Below are positions 43,000 to 51,216 of a stretch of 64,000 nucleotides of DNA, piece after piece (the first letter of the stretch is position 1; every line of letters starts with the position of its first letter). The notes below the pieces were generated by a model, which searched no databases, was not told the origin of the DNA, and saw only the letters and a list, made by a program, of their open reading frames with translations. Both the position numbers and the translations under genes were made by a program. Source of the DNA: Streptomyces fumigatiscleroticus (GTDB taxonomy: Bacteria > Actinomycetota > Actinomycetes > Streptomycetales > Streptomycetaceae); the NCBI RefSeq assembly GCF_014647975.1, contig NZ_BMQF01000005.1:62001-126000 (forward strand), in the 5' to 3' direction.

Positions 43000-44017
43000 A
43001 GGGCCTCCAGTCGCCGAGGTAGGTCTCCCGGGTGTGCGAGGCGGCCTGGGCGCGGGTGAGCTGCGGCCGGTTCTCCGGGACGCCGATCACGGCGCCCGGG
43101 CCGGTGTTGCGGTACTCCGCGAACCGCATCGACTGCCAGGGGTAGGCCTCGCGCATGTTCGTGTACGGCGTCACCGCGTCGATGCCGGGCCCGATCCGGG
43201 TCTCGCGGACCACGAGCGAGGGCCGGGCGGTCGTCTCGTACGTCGGCACCCAGGGCCGGGCCAGCTTGTACGCCCCGTCCTCGGCGGCGGAGGTGATACG
43301 GCAGCGCACGGCCAGGATGCCGCGCGGGTTGGCGCGGGCCGTGGAGGGGGCGAAGACCATGCCCTTGGGGGTGAAGTCGACGTCCCGTGCCAGGGTGTGG
43401 AAACGGCAGTGCTCGAAGACCGCCGTGGCCCGCCCGAACACGAAGTCGACGTCGCCCTCGATGTGGCAGCGGGAGTAGTACTGCCGGTCGAAGGCGTCCA
43501 GCGCGGTCGTGTCGGCGAACAGGGTGTCCTGGTGGGCCAGCAGCCGGACGTTGTCGAAGTGCGACCGGTCCCCCGTCACGTAGGCGGCGACGGCCTGGGT
43601 GCCGGTGATCTCGGGGTGGTCGGCGCGCAGCCAGTCGTTGGCGAGGGTGAGGTCGCGGACGGTCAGGCCGGGGGCCGCCGAGGTGAAGGTGGCGGAGCCC
43701 GCCGTGCCGTACGTGCCCGAGCCGTCCGGTCTCTGCGTGCCGTTGGCGTTGTCGTACACGATGACGACGTCGCGCGGGTCGCCGGTGGCGCCGCGCAGGG
43801 TGAGGCCGGCCCGGTCGGCGGGGATGTTCACGACCTCGCGGTAGGTGCCCGGGTGCACGACGATGGTCCAGCCGCCGCCGGTGGTGGCGTCCACGGCGGC
43901 CTGGACACGGTCGCCGGGGCGGACGTGCAGGACACGGCGGGGGCGGGCGGCGGCGGGCGTGGTGCCGGCGGCCACCAGCCCGCCCACGGCTCCCGTCAGC
44001 AGCGTGCGCCGGCGCAT
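42986..44017 (-). CDS. Secreted pectinesterase 1 (CE8)
   Basis: A 343-residue pectin methylesterase, which demethylates homogalacturonan. After a signal (RRTLLTGAVGGLVAAG), the CE8 motifs are VHPGTYREVVNI, LAHQDTLFAD (transition-state Gln), CHIEGDVDFVFGRA (catalytic Asp region) and YKLARPWVP (Arg/Trp). The ATG at 44017 follows AAGGAGG. The gene starts one base beyond the stop of pectinesterase 2 and its end overlaps the esterase start, so the three are one operon. It is strongly similar along its length to pectinesterase 2. Confidence 0.94.
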   Translation of the reverse strand: MRRRTLLTGAVGGLVAAGTTPAAARPRRVLHVRPGDRVQAAVDATTGGGWTIVVHPGTYREVVNIPADRAGLTLRGATGDPRDVVIVYDNANGTQRPDGSGTYGTAGSATFTSAAPGLTVRDLTLANDWLRADHPEITGTQAVAAYVTGDRSHFDNVRLLAHQDTLFADTTALDAFDRQYYSRCHIEGDVDFVFGRATAVFEHCRFHTLARDVDFTPKGMVFAPSTARANPRGILAVRCRITSAAEDGAYKLARPWVPTYETTARPSLVVRETRIGPGIDAVTPYTNMREAYPWQSMRFAEYRNTGPGAVIGVPENRPQLTRAQAASHTRETYLGDWRPYAHA

Positions 44018-44018
44018 C

Positions 44019-45146
44019 TCAGCGCGCCTCCTTCCACGGTCTCCAGTCGCCGAGCCATGCCTCGCGGGTGTGCGAGGCGGCCTGGGCGCGGGTGAGCTGC
44101 GGCCGGTTCTCCGGGACACTGATCACGGCGCCCGGGCCGGTGTTGCGGTACTCCGCGAAGCGCTGGTTCTGCCACGGGTAGGCGTCCGACATGTTGGTGT
44201 AGGGCGCGACGGCGTCGATGCCGGGGCCGAGGCGGGTGTCCCGGACGGTGAGCATCGGGCGGGCGGTGGTGTCGGAGCTGGGCACCCAGGGGCGGGCCAG
44301 CTTGTAGGAGGCGTCGGGGGCCTCGCTGCTGATCCGGCTCCGCGTCACCAGAAGGCCGAGCGGGTTGGCGCCCGCCGTGGACGGGGCGAAGACGAAGCCG
44401 TAGGGGGCGGCGGCCAGGTCGGTGCGGTTCAGGGTCCGGAAGTGGCAGTGCTCGTAGACGGCCGTCGCCCGGCCGAAGACGAAGTCGACGTCGCCCTCGA
44501 CGTAGCAGTGGGCGTAGTACTGGCGGGCGAAGACGGTCAGGGCGCGGGAGTCGGCGTACAGGGTGTCCTGGTGGCCGAGGAAGCGGCAGTGGTGGAAGGC
44601 CGAGCGGTCGCCCTGCACCTTGACCGCGACGGCCTGGGTGCCGGTGATCCCCGGGTGGTCGGCGCGCAGCCAGTCGTTGGCGAAGGTGATCCAGCGGGCG
44701 GTGAAGCCGTCGGCCTGGAGGGTGGTGGTGGCCGACCCGGTGGTGCCGTAGGTGCCGGAGCCGTCGGGCTTGGTGGTGCCCGCCGCGTTGTCGTACACGA
44801 CGACGGTGTCGCGCGGGTCCTCGCTCGCGCCGATCCAGGTCATCTCGGTGCGGGTGGTGTCGACGGCGACCGTCTCGCGGTAGGTGCCCGGGGCGAGGAC
44901 CAGGGTCCAGCCGCTGCCGGTGGCCGCGGTCACCGCCGCCTGGACGGTGGTGGTGTCGCCGCGGCCGTGCGGGTCGACGTACAGGGTCTGCGGGGTGAGG
45001 CGGGCGGCCGGTGAGCCGTAGCGGCCGAACGGGCGGGGGCGGGCGGCGGCCCGGGCGGGGAAGGACGCCAGGGCGAGCGCCACCCCCGCGCCGGCGCCGG
45101 CGAGAAATCTCCGGCGGGACGGGAACGGTGGGGACTGGGAGGACAT
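44019..45146 (-). CDS. Secreted pectinesterase 2 (CE8)
   Basis: A 375-residue pectin methylesterase with a twin-arginine-like signal (SRRRFLAGAGAGVALALASFPARA). CE8 motifs: LAPGTYRETVAVDT, LGHQDTLYAD, CYVEGDVDFVFGRATAVYEHCHF and YKLARPWVPSSD. The end, FAEYRNTGPGAVISVPENRPQLTRAQAASHTREAWLGDW, is almost identical to pectinesterase 1, which indicates tandem duplication. The ATG at 45146 lies just downstream of a hairpin, so it starts a new transcription unit or follows attenuation. Confidence 0.94.
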   Translation of the reverse strand: MSSQSPPFPSRRRFLAGAGAGVALALASFPARAAARPRPFGRYGSPAARLTPQTLYVDPHGRGDTTTVQAAVTAATGSGWTLVLAPGTYRETVAVDTTRTEMTWIGASEDPRDTVVVYDNAAGTTKPDGSGTYGTTGSATTTLQADGFTARWITFANDWLRADHPGITGTQAVAVKVQGDRSAFHHCRFLGHQDTLYADSRALTVFARQYYAHCYVEGDVDFVFGRATAVYEHCHFRTLNRTDLAAAPYGFVFAPSTAGANPLGLLVTRSRISSEAPDASYKLARPWVPSSDTTARPMLTVRDTRLGPGIDAVAPYTNMSDAYPWQNQRFAEYRNTGPGAVISVPENRPQLTRAQAASHTREAWLGDWRPWKEAR

Positions 45147-45169
45147 GCGGCGACTCCTTCGCCGTACGG

Positions 45170-45199
45170 GGGCCGGGGCGCCGGAGCGCGCCCCGGCCC
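45170..45199 (-). terminator. Hairpin between PL1 and pectinesterase genes
   Basis: GGGCCGGGGCGC (45170-45181) pairs with GCGCCCCGGCCC (45188-45199) around a 6-nt loop. It lies 134 bp past the PL1 stop and 24 bp before the pectinesterase 2 start in the direction of transcription. Confidence 0.65.
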
Positions 45200-45238
45200 G
45201 GTGGATGACGGGCGACCTGGGTGAAGCCGGCGCCCCGA

Positions 45239-45310
45239 AGGGGCGCGGGGCTGTATCGGTGTACGGCTCCGCCGTGTGGGCGCGACCAGCCACGACGGAG
45301 CCGCAGCCGG
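45239..45310. repeat. Dispersed GC-rich repeat, copy B (diverged)
   Basis: AGGGGCGCGGGG (45239-45250) and GCGACCAGCCACGACGGAGCCGCAG (about 45282-45305) match the flanks of copy A, with a different middle. GGCTCCGCCGTG-like and CACGACGGAGCC arms form a long hairpin. Confidence 0.5.
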
Positions 45311-45332
45311 CGCACCGGACTCCGCGGAGCGC

Positions 45333-46664
45333 CTAACGCAGGCGCCCCGCGCCCGCACCCCGGTCGACGATCGACGAAACCTTCCGCACCGGGTCGACCT
45401 TGGTGCGCAGGGTCGGCGTCCAGCCCGCCCCCGACTGGAGGGTCTCGGCCGGGATCTCCGCGTTGTGCACGGCGATCAGGTCGGTCTTCTTGCCGTTGAC
45501 GAGGTTGTCGGCGGCGGTGAGCGGCGCCTCGCTCCACTTCTTCAGCACCTTCGCGGCGCTGACCCCGGCGGGCAGCGTGAACGCGTTGTGCTCGGCGACC
45601 AGCTGGGACTCCTTGCCGATGCCGTAGGAGTACGCATAGCCGTCGCCGGCCACGAAGTGGTTGTTGTACGAGTCGACCTGGCCGAAGCGGACGCGGGGCG
45701 CGCGCTCGACCAGGTTCGAGAACAGGTTGTGGTGGAAGGTCACCTTCAGGTGCCCGCGGTCGCCCGCGGCCGTCGACTCGCTGTCGCTGTTGCCGATCAG
45801 GATCGTCTTGTCGTGCTCGGTGAAGACGTTCCAGGACGCGGTGACATAGTCGGCGCCGCGCACGATGTCCAGCTGGCCGTCGTGCTGCTGGTAGAGCATG
45901 CCGAAGTAGGTCGGGGCCGCGCTGTCGGGGTGCTCGCCGTCGGTGAAGGTGTTGTGGTCCAGCCAGACATGGGTGGAGCCGTAGACCACCGCGCTGTCGT
46001 ACTCGGAGTTCCAGTTGCCGGTGGAGCCGTCGGTGGGGTCCCACTGCGGGAAGCAGTCGATGGGGCTCTCGAACGTCAGGTTCCGGACGATGACGTTGTC
46101 GACGCCCTTGATCTGGAGGGAGGCGCCCTTGATGCCGGCGTCGCGGCCGACGCCGATGATGGTGGTGTTGGCGGGGACGTCCGCCTTGATGGCCTCGCTC
46201 TGGGCGGCGGCGGAGGCGCGGCGCAGGCCCTCGGGGCTGTCGTCGGGCTCGGCGCTGAGGTCGGTGTCCAGGCCCCAGGTCTCGGGCGCGTACTTGGCCA
46301 GGTAGGCGTCGAAGTCGTAGCCGGGCGCGGCGAAGGCGTCGCAGCCCTCGGAGACCGCGTCGATGGTGCCCTTCACCTTGATGATCTTCGGTGCGCCGCC
46401 CCCGGCGGCCAGGGCGGCCTTGAACTCCGCCCAGGTGGTGACGGTGTGGACATGCGAGGCGTCGGCCTTCGCGCCCCCCGTGGTGCCGGTGCCGTAGGAG
46501 GCCCAGCCGTCGTTGGCGGCGAGGGTCTGCCGGGCGGCGTCACGCGGGTGGGCCTGCGCGGCGGTGCCGGTGAGGGACAGTACGAGGGCGGTGCAGCCGA
46601 TCAGGGCGGCGCCTCTGACGGCGGCCCTTCCTGTGGCATGCCCATGCCATTTCTGTGTACGCAC
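45333..46664 (-). CDS. Secreted pectate lyase, PL1
   Basis: A 443-residue secreted PL1 beta-helix lyase. The signal is GAALIGCTALVLSLTGTAAQA. The N-domain starts DGWASYGTGTTGGAKADASHVHTV. Calcium and catalytic regions are VYGSTHVWLDHNTFTDGEHPD, TEHDKTILIGNSDSESTAAGDRGHLKVTFHHNLF and RAPRVRFGQVDSYNNHF, the last holding the catalytic arginine. The GTG at 46664 follows AAGGAAGAG. It lies 34 bp after the CE12 esterase on the same strand. It is closely related to the PL1 gene at 54757-56070. Confidence 0.94.
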   Translation of the reverse strand: MRTQKWHGHATGRAAVRGAALIGCTALVLSLTGTAAQAHPRDAARQTLAANDGWASYGTGTTGGAKADASHVHTVTTWAEFKAALAAGGGAPKIIKVKGTIDAVSEGCDAFAAPGYDFDAYLAKYAPETWGLDTDLSAEPDDSPEGLRRASAAAQSEAIKADVPANTTIIGVGRDAGIKGASLQIKGVDNVIVRNLTFESPIDCFPQWDPTDGSTGNWNSEYDSAVVYGSTHVWLDHNTFTDGEHPDSAAPTYFGMLYQQHDGQLDIVRGADYVTASWNVFTEHDKTILIGNSDSESTAAGDRGHLKVTFHHNLFSNLVERAPRVRFGQVDSYNNHFVAGDGYAYSYGIGKESQLVAEHNAFTLPAGVSAAKVLKKWSEAPLTAADNLVNGKKTDLIAVHNAEIPAETLQSGAGWTPTLRTKVDPVRKVSSIVDRGAGAGRLR

Positions 46665-46698
46665 GGTGCGGCTCTCTTCCTTCACGGATAGGGGGTGG

Positions 46699-47496
46699 TT
46701 ACGCGGTCGCCTCGGGCCAGGTGATCCAGGACTCGGGTATCTCCTCGTCCAGCCGGCGCACGTCCCGGGGCGCCAGCACCCGGGTGCGCAGCAGCTCCCG
46801 GGCGACCAGCCGGGCCACGGCGATCGCACCCGGCGGATTGAAGTGGGTGTTGTCCTGCTCGGTCCCGGTCCAGTTGAAGTACTTCTTGGTCTCCTCCACG
46901 CCGAGCCGCTGCCACAGCGCCAGCGACAGGGCCTGGATGTCGAGCAGCGCCACGCGCTCCTCCTCGGCGAGCGCGCGCATCGCCGCCGGGTACGCGCCGT
47001 GGCTCTCCAGCGCGGTGCCGTCCGCGTCGAAGCGGCGCCGCTCGACCGGCGTGGCCAGCACCGGCCGCGCCCCGTGGGCCCGCGCGCCGTCGATGTACAG
47101 GCGCAGGTAGTCCTGGTAGGTCGTCCACGGCTCGGTGTAGCGGGCCGGGTCGGTGCTCTTCTCGTCGTTGTGCGCGAACTGGACGAGCAGGAGGTCGCCC
47201 GGCCGGATCGCCTCCAGGACGGCATCGAGCCGCCCCTCGTCGACGAAGCTCTTCGAACTCCGCCCGTTCACCGCGTGGTCGGCGACGGGCAGGTCCCGGT
47301 GCAGAAAGAACGGCAGCGCCATCCCCCACCCGGTCTCGGGCGCGGCGTCGGCGTACTTCTGGGCGGCGGTGGAGTCGCCGGCGATGTAGAGGGTGCGGGA
47401 GCGACGGCCGCCGGCCCGCGCGGTTCCGGTCGCCGCGAGAGCGAGAGGAACGGCGGTCATGGCGGCGGCGGTGACTTGTCTACGGGTCAAGGACAC
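46699..47496 (-). CDS. Rhamnogalacturonan acetylesterase-like SGNH hydrolase (CE12)
   Basis: The 265-residue protein has a signal (TAAAMTAVPLALAATGTARA). SGNH blocks follow: AGDSTAA (S42), VNGRSSKSF (N78), FAHND (N110) and DNTHFNPPG (D215, H218). The spacing fits CE12 rhamnogalacturonan acetylesterases, which remove acetyl groups from rhamnogalacturonan I. The GTG start at 47496 has GAAAGG upstream, within a CTTTCGAAAG palindrome. It is the first gene of a pair with the PL1 lyase. Confidence 0.9.
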   Translation of the reverse strand: MSLTRRQVTAAAMTAVPLALAATGTARAGGRRSRTLYIAGDSTAAQKYADAAPETGWGMALPFFLHRDLPVADHAVNGRSSKSFVDEGRLDAVLEAIRPGDLLLVQFAHNDEKSTDPARYTEPWTTYQDYLRLYIDGARAHGARPVLATPVERRRFDADGTALESHGAYPAAMRALAEEERVALLDIQALSLALWQRLGVEETKKYFNWTGTEQDNTHFNPPGAIAVARLVARELLRTRVLAPRDVRRLDEEIPESWITWPEATA

Positions 47497-47535
47497 GCCG
47501 GTGTGCCTTTCGAAAGAGGGGGAGAGAAGCCGACC

Positions 47536-47580
47536 AGGGGCGCGGGGAACTGCGCGCCCGGCCGGGGACGGCCCGCACCC
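47536..47580. repeat. Dispersed GC-rich repeat, copy C
   Basis: GGGGCGCGGGGAACTGCGCG (47537-47556) is identical to copy A at 26318-26337 but on different flanks. It lies between the binding-protein gene and the CE12 gene and may fold as a transcript-end hairpin. Confidence 0.6.
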
Positions 47581-47623
47581 CGCGGACCACGGACCGCCCC
47601 ACGGCGAGAACCAACCGGGTGGG

Positions 47624-48988
47624 TCACCCCTTCTTCTGCTCGTTCCACTCGGCCTGCGCCTTGTTCAGCTGATCCGCCAGCGTGTCCAGGAACTCCTCGG
47701 CGCTCATCTTCCCGAGCAGCACCTTCTGGAAGTTCGGCTCGTTGTCGGCCTTGGAGATGGTGTTCCAGTCCGGCAGGTAGTACGGCAGCTGCACGATCGT
47801 GGTGGAGCCGTCGGTCAGCGCGTCCGCCGCGAGCTTGGTCGGCTCGGCCTTGGAGATCCACGCGTCCTTCGCGGCCTCCAGGTTGGCCGGGACCTGGCCC
47901 GCCGACTCGTTGAACTTCGAGTTCTCCTCGTGCGAGACGGCGAACTCGATGAACTTCCAGGCGGCCTCCTTGTTCTTGGAGCTCTTGAACAGGCCGATCC
48001 CGTCGACGGGGTTGGAGACCTGCACCCGCTTGCCGCCCGGGCCGGTCGGCTGCGGAATGCCCCGGAACTTGTCGGCGCCGAACGCCTTCACGTGGTCCTG
48101 GTAGGAGCCGAGGTTGTGGTTGAGCATGCCGATGGTGCCGGAGTCCCACTGGGCGACCATCTTGGTGAAGTCGTTGTTCAGGTCGGCGGCCGGGGTGACC
48201 TTCTTGTACAGGGCCGCGTACTTCTCCAGCGCCTCGACGTTCTTCGGGTCGTTGACCGTGGTCTTCTCACCGCTGCTGTCCCAGAAGGACGTGATGCCGG
48301 ACTGCCCGTACATCGCGTCGAGGGCCTGGGCGATGGAGCCGGCGCCGCCGCGGATGGTGTAGCCGAACTCGTTCTTGCCGGTGTTGGTGAGCTTCTCGGC
48401 GGCCTCGTAGAACGCGTCCCAGGTCGCCGGCTCCTTCAGGCCGGCCTTCTGGAACAGGTCGGTGCGGTAGTACAGGACGCCGTTGTTGGCCGAGGTCGGG
48501 ACCGAGTACAGCGTGCCGTCGCCGCCGCCGGCGGCCTTGAGCGACTCGACCATGTCCTTGTTGAGCTTGTCGTTCAGCGAGGACTTGGCGAGGCGCTCGT
48601 CCAGCGGCTCCAGCGCGTTCTGCGCGGAGAAGCCCGCGAGCATCGCGGCGCCGACGCCACCGACGTCCGGCAGGCCGCCGCCCTGGATGGCGGTGTCGAC
48701 CTTGGACTGGTACTCGGTGGACGCGATGCCGACGTACTCGACGTCGATGTCCGGGTTCGCCTTCTCGAAGTCGGCGATGATCTCCTTCCAGACGTCCGTG
48801 CGGACACCGCCGTTGTTGTCCCAGAAGACGATCTTCCCCTTGCCGCTGCCCTCGGCGCCCTCGTCACCGCCCGCCCCGCTGCCGTCGTCACCGCAGGCGG
48901 TGGCGGTCAGCGCGAGCACGGCCCCCAGGGCGACGGCGGCCGACGTCCGGCGCCTGCCTGTGCTGCGTGTGCGAATGCTGATCTTCAT
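47624..48988 (-). CDS. Carbohydrate ABC transporter substrate-binding lipoprotein
   Basis: A 454-residue family 1 solute-binding protein with a lipoprotein signal (LGAVLALTATAC, lipid cysteine C32). The mature part has KIVFWDNNGGVRTDVWKEIIADFEKANPDIDVEYVGIAS, TLYSVPTSANNGVLYYRTDLF near 165 and VSNPVDGIGLFKSSKNKEAAWKFIEF near 345. It should bind oligosaccharides released from pectin. It is separated from its likely permeases (56067-57895) by about 7 kb of pectin genes. The ATG at 48988 has AAGAGAG upstream. Confidence 0.92.
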   Translation of the reverse strand: MKISIRTRSTGRRRTSAAVALGAVLALTATACGDDGSGAGGDEGAEGSGKGKIVFWDNNGGVRTDVWKEIIADFEKANPDIDVEYVGIASTEYQSKVDTAIQGGGLPDVGGVGAAMLAGFSAQNALEPLDERLAKSSLNDKLNKDMVESLKAAGGGDGTLYSVPTSANNGVLYYRTDLFQKAGLKEPATWDAFYEAAEKLTNTGKNEFGYTIRGGAGSIAQALDAMYGQSGITSFWDSSGEKTTVNDPKNVEALEKYAALYKKVTPAADLNNDFTKMVAQWDSGTIGMLNHNLGSYQDHVKAFGADKFRGIPQPTGPGGKRVQVSNPVDGIGLFKSSKNKEAAWKFIEFAVSHEENSKFNESAGQVPANLEAAKDAWISKAEPTKLAADALTDGSTTIVQLPYYLPDWNTISKADNEPNFQKVLLGKMSAEEFLDTLADQLNKAQAEWNEQKKG

Positions 48989-49060
48989 TGGTCGGCTCTC
49001 TTCTTCTGGATCAAACGGAGATGTGGCGTTGTGGGGGGAAGTGCAAGATGTCGGGGACCG

Positions 49061-51187
49061 TCAGCGGTGGGCGTACGGCGCCCAGCCGTCCGTGCCCCTC
49101 AGATAGGCGGCGACGGTGTGGGACCGCGCCTGTCCGGCGTCCAGTTGCGGCCGGTCGGCCGTGACGGCCGCCCCCGGTCCGTGGTTGCGGTACTCGGCGA
49201 ACCGGGCGTCCCGCCACGAGAACCCGCTCATGTCGGTCCACGGGGAGGACTTGACCGCGGCGGGCAGCTCGGTGTCGCGGATCAGCACCTGCGCGATCGC
49301 GTCGGGCTCGCCGCCGGGGTGCCACGGCCGCCCGAGGTGGAAGGTACCGGCCGGCGCGTCGCTCACCACCCTGGAGTGGGTGATCAGGATGCCGTAGGGG
49401 TTGTCCTTCCAGGTCGAGGCCGCGGTGATGTAGCCGTTGTTGGTGTCCGAGCCACGGCTGAGCGCCCGGATGACCGACCGCTCGACGACGGTGGTCGCGC
49501 GTCCGTAGAGGAAGTCGACATCGCCCTCGATGGAGGAGTCGCGGATGTAGACCCGGCTGACGGTGGTCAGCTTGGGGCTGTCGGTCATCAGGGTGTCCTG
49601 GTTGCCCAGGAAGGCGGTGTCCTGAAAGACGATCCGGTCGCCGGTCGTCTTCACCGCCAGCGCCTGCTCGCCGCTCAGATCGTGCGCGGCCTCGTCGAAG
49701 TCGTTGCTGAGGGTGAGGTGGCGCGCCGTGACGTCGGAGGCGTCGATGCGTACGGTGGCGCTCCCGGTGGAGCCGCCGTACGCGGCGGGCGTGTCGAAGA
49801 CGATGACGGTGTCGGACCGGTCCTGTCCAGTTCCCTGCAGCACGATGTTCGGCTTGGTCGCGGGGATGTGGACCTTGGCACGGTAGGTCCCCGGGGCGAC
49901 CGCGATCGTGACCACGGCGTCATTCTGCACGGGCACGGCATCCACGGCGGACTGCACGGTCGGGTATGCGCCAGGGACGCGCAGCACCGCGCCGATGCCC
50001 TTCTGGGGCCCGGAGAACCGCTTGACCAGGGCGGGAACGGCGGCGGCCGCATCGAGCCGGTAGGCGTAGAAGTCGTGCGGGTCGAAGGCGGTGCCCCACT
50101 CGTCGTGCCGCCCGGTGGTGTTCTTCAGTATGGATCCGCGCTCGACCAGCTCGGCCGTCGCGTCGGCCTGGTAGGGGTGCTGGACCCCGTCGTAGTAGCT
50201 GTTCTCGATGACCATCCTGGTGCTGCCGCGCGACCAGTTGCCGTACGTCCACACCGGGTCGCCGTCGGCCACCTGGGCCGAGAGGTAGTTGTTGTAGAGG
50301 TGGGCATAGGCGCAGTTGTCCGCCGAGGGGTTGCGCTGCTTGGTTCCGGTGAACCAGTTGTGGTCGATGGTGATCTGTGTCCGGACATCGGTGGTCCAGC
50401 CGATCCCGAACGCCTTGTTGTGGTGGGTGAACTGGTTGTAGGAGACGGTGATGTACTGGCTGTCCTTGCGGATGTCCAGCAGCCCGTCGCCCATGTGTGT
50501 GAAGCGGTTGTGGTCGATCCAGACGTGGTCGGCGGTGTCCATCTGGATCGCGTCGAAGTCGGTGGTCTTGCCGTCCCAGTCGCCCTCGACGTAGGAGTCG
50601 CGGATCGTCAGATTGCGGATGATGACGTTGCTGGTGCCCGGGTTCAGATGCAGTTCGCCGTGGACGATCTCGCCGGTGTCGCCGACGCCGATCAGGGTCT
50701 TGTCCGAGGCGACCACGATGTCCGAGCCGAAGGGCTCCACCTCGACCGAGCCGGAGACGCGGATGATGTACGGCTCCTCGGCCGCCGCGTACTTCGCCAG
50801 CGAGGCCTGGTCGGTGACGGTGACGACCTGGCCGCCCGCCCCGCCGGTGGTGCCGCCGGCGAGGGAGGCGAAGCCATGGGGCCGGTCACCGAGGCGGCCG
50901 GCCGCCGTCGTGGACGGATCGGCCGCCGTCGTGGATCCGCCGGCCGCCGCCGTGGATCGGCCGACCGTCGCCGTGGATCCGCCGGCCGCCGCCGTGGATC
51001 GGCCGACCGTCGCCGTGGATCCGCCGGCCGTCGCCGTGGATCCGCCGGCCGCCGTCGTGGGCCCGGCGGCGGGGGCGGCGGCCCTCGCCTCCCCGATGGC
51101 CCCGAGGCTCAGGGCGGCCACCAGGCCCAGAACGGCGGCCAGGGCTCTGCCCTGCCCCGGCAAGCGCTTGCTACGGAAGTGCGTCAT
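49061..51187 (-). CDS. Bifunctional PL1 pectate lyase-CE8 pectinesterase with repeat linker
   Basis: A 708-residue secreted fusion. Residues 1-37 are a signal peptide; about 45-97 are heptad repeats such as GGSTATV and GRSTAAA. Residues about 105-400 form a PL1 lyase (GFASLAGGTTGGAGGQVVTV, DHVWIDHNRFTHMGDGLLDIRK, DHNWFTGTKQRNPSA). Residues about 415-708 form a CE8 pectinesterase (VAPGTYRAKVHIPAT, FLGNQDTLMTDSP, IEGDVDFLYGRATTV, FHLGRPWHPGG). Demethylation and cleavage of pectin in one chain is the obvious use. The ATG at 51187 has TGGGAG upstream. A 12-bp palindrome lies in its first codons. Confidence 0.93.
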   Translation of the reverse strand: MTHFRSKRLPGQGRALAAVLGLVAALSLGAIGEARAAAPAAGPTTAAGGSTATAGGSTATVGRSTAAAGGSTATVGRSTAAAGGSTTAADPSTTAAGRLGDRPHGFASLAGGTTGGAGGQVVTVTDQASLAKYAAAEEPYIIRVSGSVEVEPFGSDIVVASDKTLIGVGDTGEIVHGELHLNPGTSNVIIRNLTIRDSYVEGDWDGKTTDFDAIQMDTADHVWIDHNRFTHMGDGLLDIRKDSQYITVSYNQFTHHNKAFGIGWTTDVRTQITIDHNWFTGTKQRNPSADNCAYAHLYNNYLSAQVADGDPVWTYGNWSRGSTRMVIENSYYDGVQHPYQADATAELVERGSILKNTTGRHDEWGTAFDPHDFYAYRLDAAAAVPALVKRFSGPQKGIGAVLRVPGAYPTVQSAVDAVPVQNDAVVTIAVAPGTYRAKVHIPATKPNIVLQGTGQDRSDTVIVFDTPAAYGGSTGSATVRIDASDVTARHLTLSNDFDEAAHDLSGEQALAVKTTGDRIVFQDTAFLGNQDTLMTDSPKLTTVSRVYIRDSSIEGDVDFLYGRATTVVERSVIRALSRGSDTNNGYITAASTWKDNPYGILITHSRVVSDAPAGTFHLGRPWHPGGEPDAIAQVLIRDTELPAAVKSSPWTDMSGFSWRDARFAEYRNHGPGAAVTADRPQLDAGQARSHTVAAYLRGTDGWAPYAHR
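50905..51063. repeat. 21-nt coding minisatellite in the PL1-CE8 linker
   Basis: TGGATC recurs exactly every 21 nt at 50932, 50953, 50974, 50995, 51016 and 51037, with degenerate units on both sides. On the minus strand each unit encodes seven residues of the type GGSTATA, GRSTAAA or GGSTTAA. The period keeps the frame. Confidence 0.9.
51160..51171. promoter_or_regulatory. Perfect palindrome GCAAGCGCTTGC in 5' end of PL1-CE8 gene
   Basis: A 12-bp perfect palindrome with an AAGCGCTT core covers codons 6-9 of the PL1-CE8 gene and includes the rare leucine codon TTG. The same core occurs at 57951-57958 and 59957-59964. Confidence 0.45.
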
Positions 51188-51216
51188 TGCGGCTCCCAAC
51201 AGGCGGATGGGGTGCG

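Noticed and set aside
47507..47516. CTTTCGAAAG palindrome before the CE12 gene as an operator
   Set aside because: It contains the likely ribosome-binding GAAAGG of that gene and is only 10 bp, so its symmetry may be incidental.
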